A DNA stretch of 9,313 bases from Rhodospirillales bacterium (GTDB lineage Bacteria > Pseudomonadota > Alphaproteobacteria > Rhodospirillales > 2-02-FULL-58-16). The notes under the pieces were generated by a model that was not told the origin of the DNA, ran no database searches, and saw only the letters and a list, made by a program, of their open reading frames with translations. Of this stretch, positions 1-5,081 are shown piece by piece (the first letter of the stretch is position 1; each line of letters starts with the position of its first letter). The stretch lies in the NCBI GenBank assembly GCA_021775195.1, contig JAJFIG010000216.1:1-9313 (forward strand). The letters run 5' to 3'. The position numbers were made by a program, and so were the translations under genes.

Positions 1-562
1 CCACCGGCAGCAGGTGCAACAGGATGGCCGGGCCCTTGGTCAAGGCCCCGAAGCCGATGCCCAGGCCCAGGACAACGAAACCCGTCAGGCTGCCGCGCCA
101 GGCCCGGACGATGCCGAGGATGCCAACCAGGGTGAAGCAGGCCAGCATCATGTCGAACATGGTGAGCGTCGTGTACAGCGCCCAGAAGGTGCCGCCGATC
201 AGGAACAGGGGCGCCATCCGGGCGATATCGTCCCGCTCCGGCCACAGGTGCCGTGCCACGGCGCCGGTCAGGAACAGGTTGGCGAGGGCGAACAGGGGCG
301 AGACCAGCCGTGGCCACCAGTCGTTGACGCCGAACACGGTCCAGCCCAGGTTGACGAGCCAGAAAAACAGCGGTGGCTTATGGCTATAGGTGAGGCCGTT
401 GAGGTGCGGGACGAGATAGTTCCCGTCCCGCCACATTTCCCAGGCGACGGCCAGATAGCGGGTCTCTCCGATCGGCAGCACCGGCCGTGACCACACGGCC
501 ATCGCCGTCAACAGCAACCAGAGCCCGGCCCAATAGGCCGGCTGCCAGGTACGCAGGATCAT
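1..562 (-). CDS. ArnT/PMT-like family 39 membrane glycosyltransferase, N-terminal part
   Basis: This gene is cut by the left edge of the window; 187 N-terminal codons are visible. The ATG at 562 overlaps the stop of the upstream gene as ATGA. The product starts with a short cytoplasmic stretch and a first membrane helix (about residues 10-30). The loop motif GETRY follows (residues 32-36, with the acidic residue E33 at the place of the catalytic Asp/Glu of ArnT and protein mannosyltransferases), then VPHLNGL (51-57) and HKPPLFFWL (61-69). Several more hydrophobic segments follow. The order GETRY, PHLNGL, KPPLFFW is typical of GT39/ArnT enzymes, which move a sugar from a polyprenyl-phosphate donor to an acceptor on the periplasmic face of the inner membrane. 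Acceptor and sugar cannot be read from the sequence. The two upstream genes probably supply the lipid-linked donor. The family call is firm; lipid A as substrate is only a guess. Confidence 0.88.
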   Translation of the reverse strand, partial: MILRTWQPAYWAGLWLLLTAMAVWSRPVLPIGETRYLAVAWEMWRDGNYLVPHLNGLTYSHKPPLFFWLVNLGWTVFGVNDWWPRLVSPLFALANLFLTGAVARHLWPERDDIARMAPLFLIGGTFWALYTTLTMFDMMLACFTLVGILGIVRAWRGSLTGFVVLGLGIGFGALTKGPAILLHLLPV

Positions 563-879
563 GCGCCGCCGTCGCTGCCGCCGCCGTCGCCACTTGCCAG
601 GGCCGCTTTTTGCTGGTGGCGTTCGCGGAAAATGAAGTACAGGTTTCGCCCGTAAACGAGCAGGCCCGCCCCCTGGCCGACGATGAACACCGGATCCTCC
701 CGGTAGATGGCATAGGATAACAACGTGATTCCGCCGCCGATGCTGAAATACCAGAATGGCACCGGAATAAGGCTCTTCTTCATGCGCTCGCTATAAATCC
801 ACTGGATCAGAAAGCGCATGGAAAAAAAGGCCTGTCCGAGAAAACCGATGGCCAGCCAGGCGTTTGCCGCAGAGATCAT
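559..879 (-). CDS. Small membrane protein of the lipid A biosynthesis N-terminal (LAB_N) domain family
   Basis: This 106-residue protein consists almost entirely of one LAB_N domain, the module also found as an N-terminal extension on some lipid-A-disaccharide synthases. Three hydrophobic helices are visible, at about residues 6-22, 40-57 and 64-84. Family-typical motifs are GQAFFSMRFLIQWIYSE (15-31), IPVPFWYFSIGGG (38-50) and GLLVYGRNL (72-80). The hydrophilic tail is rich in Gly, Ser and Asp. The start codon at 879 overlaps the stop of the glycosyltransferase upstream as ATGA, and its own stop overlaps the start of the GT39 gene in the same way. The catalytic LpxB domain is absent, so it is not itself a disaccharide synthase. 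Its place between a polyprenyl-phosphate-type GT2 and an ArnT-like enzyme suggests a helper in lipid-sugar handling, possibly with a role like the GtrA or ArnE/F flippases. That role is inference. Confidence 0.85.
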   Translation of the reverse strand: MISAANAWLAIGFLGQAFFSMRFLIQWIYSERMKKSLIPVPFWYFSIGGGITLLSYAIYREDPVFIVGQGAGLLVYGRNLYFIFRERHQQKAALASGDGGGSDGGA

Positions 880-1691
880 TCTTCCTGCCCTTTCCTTCTT
901 GTATTCCGGTCTTCGACGACCGGGATTTTGCCGCGCCGCTGCAGCCACATGACCCCCAAAAGGTCGGCGATGCCAACCCAGAGCCGGTCCCAGACGCCGT
1001 ACTTGGAGGTGCCGCGCTCGCGGGCGCGGTGGTTGACCGGTACCGAGACCACCTGTCCGCCCCGCCGGATCATCAGGGCCGGCAGGAACCGGTGCATGTG
1101 ATCGAACCGCGGCATGTCCAGGAAGGCCGCCCGGGAAAACACCTTGAGGCCGCAGCCGGTATCCGGCGTCCGGTCTCCCAGCAGGCGGGCCCGCACGGCG
1201 TTGGCGGTGCGTGACGCGAAGCGCTTCAACCAGGTATCCCGTCGTTTCGCCCGCAATCCGGCGATCATGATCTGGTCCCCGTCGCCGTCTTCCGGCACCA
1301 ATTCCCCGAACATCGCCAGCATCGCCGGAATATCCGCCGGATCGTTCTGTCCGTCTCCGTCCAGGGTGACGATCACCGGCGCCCGCGCCGCCTTGACGCC
1401 GCTGGCGATGGCGGCGCTTTGCCCGCAGCAGTTCCGGTGGCACACGATTCTGAGCCTCGCATCCGCCGCCGAAAGGTCGTGCAGCCGGTCCGGGGTCGCA
1501 TCCGTACTACCGTCGTCCACGTAGACGATCTCGTAGGCCGGTCCCTCGCCCAGGGCGGCATTGATCTCGCCGATCAGGGGTTCGACGTTATCGGCCTCGT
1601 TGTGAACCGGGACCACCACCGACAGGTGGGGCGCGTCCTCTGCGGCGGGGGCCGCGTGATCACCGGATGCGGGAACGTTGGAAGGTTGCAA
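876..1691 (-). CDS. Family 2 glycosyltransferase, dolichol/undecaprenyl-phosphate sugar synthase-like
   Basis: This is a 271-residue GT-A fold enzyme. Visible motifs are LSVVVPVHNEADN (residues 23-35), the nucleotide-sugar motif VDDGSTD (58-64), the metal-binding stretch TLDGDGQNDP (109-118), the acceptor motif DTGCGLKVFSR (177-187), MHRFLPALMIRRGG (199-212) and RERGTSKYG (224-232). This set matches dolichol-phosphate-mannose synthase, ArnC and GtrB-type enzymes, which load a sugar on polyprenyl phosphate at the cytoplasmic face. ArnC and GtrB carry two C-terminal membrane helices; here the chain ends soon after one short hydrophobic stretch (about 238-250), so membrane attachment may depend on partners. 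The start is uncertain: TTG at 1691 is the first in-frame start found before the domain, the first in-frame ATG is deep inside the domain, and there is no good ribosome binding site. It is the first gene of the three-gene cluster and its stop overlaps the next start by four bases. Confidence 0.88.
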   Translation of the reverse strand: MQPSNVPASGDHAAPAAEDAPHLSVVVPVHNEADNVEPLIGEINAALGEGPAYEIVYVDDGSTDATPDRLHDLSAADARLRIVCHRNCCGQSAAIASGVKAARAPVIVTLDGDGQNDPADIPAMLAMFGELVPEDGDGDQIMIAGLRAKRRDTWLKRFASRTANAVRARLLGDRTPDTGCGLKVFSRAAFLDMPRFDHMHRFLPALMIRRGGQVVSVPVNHRARERGTSKYGVWDRLWVGIADLLGVMWLQRRGKIPVVEDRNTRRKGQEE

Positions 1692-1734
1692 AACGCGGTC
1701 TGTATAATGGGTTAGCCAACCGATCAGGCCCCGC

Positions 1735-1762
1735 TTATTACACTGCGGGTGCCCCGTGGCAA
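1735..1762 (-). promoter_or_regulatory. Candidate sigma-70-type promoter for the glycosyltransferase cluster
   Basis: In the 99 bases between the fetB stop and the GT2 start, the minus strand reads TTGCCA (1757-1762), a 16-base spacer, then TAATAA (1735-1740). This would start transcription near 1728 and leave about 37 bases of leader. The match is moderate and no clear ribosome binding site follows. The cluster could instead be read through from fetAB, since no convincing terminator lies between them. Confidence 0.25.
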
Positions 1763-1790
1763 AGCCCTTTCCACGCCGCCGGAGATTCGC

Positions 1791-2597
1791 TTAATCCGCC
1801 GTCGGTGCCGATAGCCGGTCCAGCCTCAGCCTGTGCCGGCCGTCGGTCAGCCGGCGAGCCCCCGCCAGAACCGCGGTCAACACCCCGAGGCCGGTCCCGC
1901 CGGCGATCAAAAACATGATCAAAAGCTGGTACTTCACCGCCTCCACCGGATCGACGCCGGCCAGAATCTGCCCGGTCATCATGCCCGGCAGGGATACCAC
2001 CCCGGCGGCGGCCATGGCATTGACGATGGGGATGAGGCCGCCGCGCAGGGCCTCGCGGGTAACCGGCTGGATGGCCCAGGGCATCTCATGGCCAAGGGCG
2101 AGTTGCGCCTCGATCGCCGTTCGCTCGCGCACGGCGCCGGTCACCAGGCGGTCGAGGCCCAGGCTCACCCCGGTCATGGTGTTGCCGAGGATCATGCCCA
2201 GCAGCGGAATCGCGTAGCGCGGATCGTACCAGGGGTCGGGTTTGACCTGGGTGGTCAGGGCCAGAACGGTGACGATGATGGCGGCGGCCATGATGCTCGA
2301 GGTTCCCAGCCCATAGGCCCACCAGCCGGTGAACCGCCGGGTTTGCCGCGCCAGCACCTCCCGCCCGGCGAACAGGATCATGAACAGCGCCGCCGCCGCC
2401 GTAAGCCATGGCGATACCGCCGCGAAAAGGGCCTTGAGCACGAGCCCGACGATCGCCAGCTGCACGACCATGCGGGCCGCCGCCAGAAGAAGCTGGCGCT
2501 CCAGCTTCAGGCCCATGGCGATCGACAGCAGGGCGTTGAGAACCAGTAGAACCGAGGCCGCGGCGATATCCCAATAGCCGAGGACGATGTAACTCAT
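1791..2597 (-). CDS. fetB: FetB-like (UPF0014 family) ABC transporter permease
   Basis: This 268-residue integral membrane protein has about seven hydrophobic segments, roughly at residues 10-29, 38-58, 63-78, 96-116, 128-147, 188-208 and 222-246. The family is recognised from KPDPWYDPRYAIPLLGMILG (119-138), NTMTGVSLGLDRL (139-151), the cytoplasmic coupling stretch ERTAIEAQLALGHE (158-171) and IPIVNAMAAAGVVSLPGMMT (189-208). These are hallmarks of the UPF0014/YbbM (FetB) family. E. coli FetA-FetB exports iron and eases oxidative stress; that substrate is known for the E. coli pair and inferred here. The ATG at 2597 overlaps the stop of the ATPase gene as ATGA, so the two subunits are translationally coupled. 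Length is normal for the family and I see no damage. Confidence 0.88.
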   Translation of the reverse strand: MSYIVLGYWDIAAASVLLVLNALLSIAMGLKLERQLLLAAARMVVQLAIVGLVLKALFAAVSPWLTAAAALFMILFAGREVLARQTRRFTGWWAYGLGTSSIMAAAIIVTVLALTTQVKPDPWYDPRYAIPLLGMILGNTMTGVSLGLDRLVTGAVRERTAIEAQLALGHEMPWAIQPVTREALRGGLIPIVNAMAAAGVVSLPGMMTGQILAGVDPVEAVKYQLLIMFLIAGGTGLGVLTAVLAGARRLTDGRHRLRLDRLSAPTAD

Positions 2598-3268
2598 TGG
2601 GATGCCCCTTCCGGCGCTGCCCCCTCGCCGTCCCTGATCCGGCCGCCCTCGATGGTCAGTTGCCGCCGGGCCAGGCGCTCCGCCTGTTCGGGGTCATGGG
2701 TCACCATCAGGATCGCCGCGTCCCGGTCCAGGCATTCCCGCAGGATCGTTTCCACATGCCCGGCCGCGGCCTGGTCCAGGCCCGACGTCGGTTCATCGAG
2801 CAGCAGAACCTCGGGCTCCACCAGCAGGGCACGGACCAGCGCCAGTCGCTGCCGCTCGCCCGTCGACAGGCGCGCCACCGGCGACGCCAGGATCGTTTCC
2901 GCCAATCCCATCCGCGCCAGCAGGGCGACGGTTCTTTCCCGCTCGGGAAAGTGCGCGCCGGTGTCGTCGGCCCACCATCCCGACTCCGCCGGCACGTAGG
3001 CCACCCGCCGGCGCCATTGCGGCGCCGGCATGTCCTCGCGCCGGGTGTCGCCGAGAGAGACCTCTCCCTGGTTGGGATCCAGATCGGCGATGGCGCGCAG
3101 CAGCAGACTCTTGCCCGACCCCGACGGGCCGACCAGCGCCACGCACTCGCCCTGGGCGATGCCAAGGGTCACGGGTTCGAGGCCCGGCCGCACCAGGTCG
3201 CGCACCCTCAGCACGGCTTGCACCCAATCCCGGTGACGGCACTCGGAAAAAACGGCATTTTGCGCCAT
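2594..3268 (-). CDS. fetA: FetA-like ABC transporter ATP-binding protein
   Basis: This is the nucleotide-binding subunit for the FetB-like permease, coupled to it by a 4-base overlap. Counted from the ATG at 3268 (224 residues), the motifs are Walker A GPSGSGKS (47-54), signature LSTGERQ (134-140), Walker B VLLLDEP (154-160) and the switch histidine in MVTHDPE (191). The D-loop SGLD is present. The Q-loop region reads VAYVPAES (89-96), with no glutamine where E. coli-type ATPases have one. The start is doubtful. The ATG at 3268 has no ribosome binding site and sits in an iron-box-like sequence, and codons 2-15 are unusually rich in A/T at the third position. GTG codons at 3223 or 3214 would begin the protein right at the ABC fold (LRVRDLV), which fits the family better. 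A longer TTG start at 3337 would overlap the divergent gene and is unlikely. Substrate iron is inferred from the family. Confidence 0.85.
   Translation of the reverse strand: MAQNAVFSECRHRDWVQAVLRVRDLVRPGLEPVTLGIAQGECVALVGPSGSGKSLLLRAIADLDPNQGEVSLGDTRREDMPAPQWRRRVAYVPAESGWWADDTGAHFPERERTVALLARMGLAETILASPVARLSTGERQRLALVRALLVEPEVLLLDEPTSGLDQAAAGHVETILRECLDRDAAILMVTHDPEQAERLARRQLTIEGGRIRDGEGAAPEGASQ
3007..3029. repeat. Perfect 9-bp inverted repeat inside fetA
   Basis: GCCGGCGCC (3007-3015) is followed by a 5-base loop and its exact reverse complement GGCGCCGGC (3021-3029). It lies in the codons just before the Q-loop region of the ATPase. The RNA hairpin would be very stable. No run of T follows on either strand, so it is not a classical terminator; in GC-rich coding DNA it may be incidental. 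Confidence 0.6.
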
Positions 3269-3284
3269 AATGATAATGTTGACC
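3266..3284. promoter_or_regulatory. Fur-box-like iron-responsive element candidate between fetA and the thioesterase gene
   Basis: The plus strand reads CATAATGATAATGTTGACC. It matches the classical 19-base Fur consensus (GATAATGATAATCATTATC) at 14 positions by eye, including 11 of the first 12, as two adjoining NATAAT hexamers. Such AT-rich sequence stands out in this GC-rich DNA. It lies at the 5' end of a predicted iron exporter operon and upstream of the divergent gene. It overlaps the ATG at 3268, which would argue for a later fetA start. Irr, RirA or Mur control, common in alphaproteobacteria, uses different boxes. Confidence 0.4.
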
Positions 3285-3323
3285 GCGTTGGTGGCCCGGC
3301 GGTGGCCAACGCTACCCGGTTCG

Positions 3324-3331
3324 AGGGGAGG
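3324..3331 (+). promoter_or_regulatory. Strong ribosome binding site of the thioesterase gene
   Basis: AGGGGAGG lies five bases before the ATG at 3337. It is the best Shine-Dalgarno sequence in the window and fixes this start. Most other genes here have weak sites or use coupled or possibly leaderless starts. Confidence 0.65.
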
Positions 3332-3336
3332 CAACA

Positions 3337-3828
3337 ATGAAGAACGGCGACACGGTGACGCCCCTCGACGTCCACCGCGAGACTGTTCGCCCCGAGTGGG
3401 TCGACTACAACGGGCATATGAACCTCGCCTACTACGTTCTTGTTTTCGATCACGCGACGGACGTCCTGTTCGATCACCTGGAACTGGGAGAAGGGTATCG
3501 GACGCGCACCGATTGTTCGACCTTCGTCGTCGAGGCCCACGTCACCTATGAACAGGAAGTGCACGAAGGGGACCCCTTGCGGGTCACCACCCAGTTCCTT
3601 GGTTTCGATGACAAGCGGCTGCATTTCTTCCATCATATGTACCACGGGGACACCGGCGTTCTTGTGGCGACCAACGAAATCATGTCCCTGCACGTCGATT
3701 TGGGGGAGCGCCGCTCGGCGCCGTTCCCCGCCGGTGTGCTTCCCCACCTCGGGGATTTGGCCCGAGCCCACGCCCGAATGCCCCGGCCGAACCAGGCCGG
3801 ACGGGTGATGGCCTTGAAACACTCTTAA
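3337..3828 (+). CDS. Hot-dog-fold acyl-CoA thioesterase (4-hydroxybenzoyl-CoA thioesterase-like)
   Basis: This 163-residue cytoplasmic protein has the single hot-dog domain of the 4HBT-like thioesterases, which hydrolyse acyl-CoA to free acid and CoA. The key motif is VRPEWVDYNGHMNLAYY (17-33): the acid D23 and NGHMN match the catalytic loop of the family. A second conserved part is FVVEAHVTYEQEV (63-75), with E66 on the long helix/strand region, followed by the strand LHFFHHMYH (95-103). The resemblance is closest to thioesterases linked with carnitine/betainyl-CoA metabolism and to the thioesterase domain fused to some L-carnitine dehydrogenases, but no carnitine genes are nearby, so the substrate is open. 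It is transcribed divergently from fetA over a 68-base gap (measured to the ATG at 3268) and appears to stand alone. The ATG is supported by the strong ribosome binding site at 3324. Confidence 0.85.
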   Translation: MKNGDTVTPLDVHRETVRPEWVDYNGHMNLAYYVLVFDHATDVLFDHLELGEGYRTRTDCSTFVVEAHVTYEQEVHEGDPLRVTTQFLGFDDKRLHFFHHMYHGDTGVLVATNEIMSLHVDLGERRSAPFPAGVLPHLGDLARAHARMPRPNQAGRVMALKHS

Positions 3829-3855
3829 CGTCCCTTGTTTTGGTGTTCATAAAAT
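3825..3855 (+). promoter_or_regulatory. Weak promoter candidate before the diguanylate cyclase gene
   Basis: The 106-base gap between the thioesterase and cyclase genes is clearly richer in A/T than its surroundings. TAAAAT (3850-3855) fits a -10 box at five of six positions; the best -35, TTAACG (3825-3830), is 19 bases away, which is long. A second reading uses TTGGTG (3840-3845) with GATTAT (3864-3869). A promoter here is plausible, but its exact elements are not settled. Confidence 0.25.
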
Positions 3856-3867
3856 AGAAAGGAGATT

Positions 3868-3915
3868 ATGTTTGGACTGGTGCACTGGATGCTTATCGGT
3901 CAAGTTCGAATATAG
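3868..3915 (+). CDS. Possible 15-codon leader ORF
   Basis: A short reading frame, ATG to TAG, encodes MFGLVHWMLIGQVRI. AAAGGAG (3858-3864) stands before it, a strong Shine-Dalgarno match but only three bases from the ATG, closer than usual. The TAG is followed by GGGAG (3918-3922), 12 bases before the cyclase ATG. It could be a leader peptide or a small hydrophobic protein; chance is at least as likely. Confidence 0.18.
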   Translation: MFGLVHWMLIGQVRI

Positions 3916-3934
3916 TCGGGAGACATAGCGGGGT

Positions 3935-4999
3935 ATGACAGTGGAATATTCGGAAACCTTTGATCAGGCTGCCGAAATTGCCGGATCGGCACTCTCCTTG
4001 ATGAAGGAGAGAAACCTTCCCGCCAATCCCAACAATTTTGCGGTTTGGTTCCATTACTATTCCCAGCGGGACCCTAACCTCAGGCGCACGCTGGATTTGT
4101 TGCTCAACTCCGGCAAGGGAATCGACGAAGGGCAGTTGACCGAAATCTATGAAAAGTTCTTCACCTTCGAACACGAGGGTTCGGTCCTCCATCAAGCCGC
4201 CAACAAGATCAACGAGGAACTGGGCAACATCCTCAAGCAACTGGGCGAAGCCGGCGACGGCGCCTCCGAATACGGCAAGGCCCTCGAGATGTTCAGCGGC
4301 AAGCTCTCCACTTCGGACGACGTTAGCGGCCTGCAGGCGCTTGTCGGTAATATCATCACGGCGACCCGTGCCATGGAGGAGCGCAACAAGAACCTGGAGG
4401 CAAAGCTCACCCATTCGTCCGACGAGATCAACCATCTCCAGGATGACCTGGAGGATATGCGGCGCGAAGCCATGACCGACGGGCTCACCGGCATTCCCAA
4501 CCGCAAGGTTTTCGACATGGCGTTGCGTCAGGCCGCCCGCGACGTCGAGGAGGAAGAAGACGAAATGTGCCTCCTCCTTGCCGACATCGACCATTTCAAG
4601 AAATTCAACGACACCTATGGTCACCAGGTTGGCGACCAGGTTCTTCGCCTGCTTGCCAACACGCTGGTCGCCTGCATCAAGGGGCAGGATACGGCGGCGC
4701 GCTATGGCGGCGAGGAATTCGGCGTCATCCTGCCGCGTACCAGTCTGGTCAATGCGGTCAAGGTGGCGGAGGCCATCCGCCAGCGCCTCGGCCACAAGAA
4801 GGTGATGAACCGGACCACGGGGGAGAGCATGGGGGAGATCAAGGTCTCCGTCGGGGTCGGCCGGTACCGCCATGGCGAACCGCTGCCGCAGTTGATTTCC
4901 CGTGCCGACGCGGCCCTCTACATGGCCAAGAATACGGGACGTGACAAGGTCGTGGCCGAAAACGAGGTCGAGAACGTGGACGTCGTCCTCGGCGCCTAG
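3935..4999 (+). CDS. Diguanylate cyclase (GGDEF domain) with helical N-terminal domain
   Basis: This 354-residue enzyme should make cyclic di-GMP from two GTP. The GGDEF domain covers about residues 178-342. It shows DGLTGIPNR (182-190), the metal-binding ADIDHFKKFND (216-226), the active-site loop RYGGEEF (256-262, an accepted GGEEF variant), SVGVG (305-309) and ADAALYMAKNTGRDKV (324-339). The product-inhibition I-site, normally RxxD, reads KGQD (249-252), so the arginine is lysine. Residues 1-140 form an acidic, mostly helical domain with PANPNNFAVWFHYYSQRDP (29-47); I know similar N-termini from other alphaproteobacterial GGDEF proteins but not their function. A predicted coiled coil (about 145-180) joins the two parts. 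There is no signal peptide or membrane helix, so it should act in the cytoplasm. No EAL domain follows. The ATG at 3935 keeps the whole N-terminal domain; its ribosome binding site is weak. Confidence 0.92.
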   Translation: MTVEYSETFDQAAEIAGSALSLMKERNLPANPNNFAVWFHYYSQRDPNLRRTLDLLLNSGKGIDEGQLTEIYEKFFTFEHEGSVLHQAANKINEELGNILKQLGEAGDGASEYGKALEMFSGKLSTSDDVSGLQALVGNIITATRAMEERNKNLEAKLTHSSDEINHLQDDLEDMRREAMTDGLTGIPNRKVFDMALRQAARDVEEEEDEMCLLLADIDHFKKFNDTYGHQVGDQVLRLLANTLVACIKGQDTAARYGGEEFGVILPRTSLVNAVKVAEAIRQRLGHKKVMNRTTGESMGEIKVSVGVGRYRHGEPLPQLISRADAALYMAKNTGRDKVVAENEVENVDVVLGA

Positions 5000-5011
5000 A
5001 GCATGATCGGC

Positions 5012-5029
5012 GCCACCGCCGCCGGTGGC
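5012..5029. repeat. Short inverted repeat between the cyclase and CLC genes
   Basis: GCCACC (5012-5017) and GGTGGC (5024-5029) can pair around a 6-base loop, 13 bases after the cyclase stop. No T-run follows, so a Rho-independent terminator is doubtful. The 82-base gap otherwise shows nothing clear, and co-transcription of the two genes is possible. Confidence 0.3.
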
Positions 5030-5081
5030 ATCGTAAAGAAATTCTTCAGATTACTCGTGCATCGTTCGTGGCGGTGGGACA

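Noticed and set aside
1703..1708. A perfect TATAAT on the plus strand
   Set aside because: All genes downstream for over 1.5 kb lie on the minus strand and no good -35 precedes it on the plus strand, so it is probably chance.
3269..3337. A 23-residue N-terminal extension of FetA starting at TTG 3337
   Set aside because: It would reach into the start codon of the divergent thioesterase gene, has no ribosome binding site and adds nothing matching the ABC fold.
3208..3822. A 204-codon minus-strand frame antisense to the thioesterase gene
   Set aside because: The plus-strand frame has a strong ribosome binding site and clear hot-dog motifs; the antisense frame also overlaps fetA.
3893..4873. 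A 326-codon minus-strand frame antisense to the diguanylate cyclase gene
   Set aside because: The GGDEF frame shows all family motifs. The antisense product has a protein-like look but no recognisable domain, and antisense frames of this length are common in GC-rich DNA.
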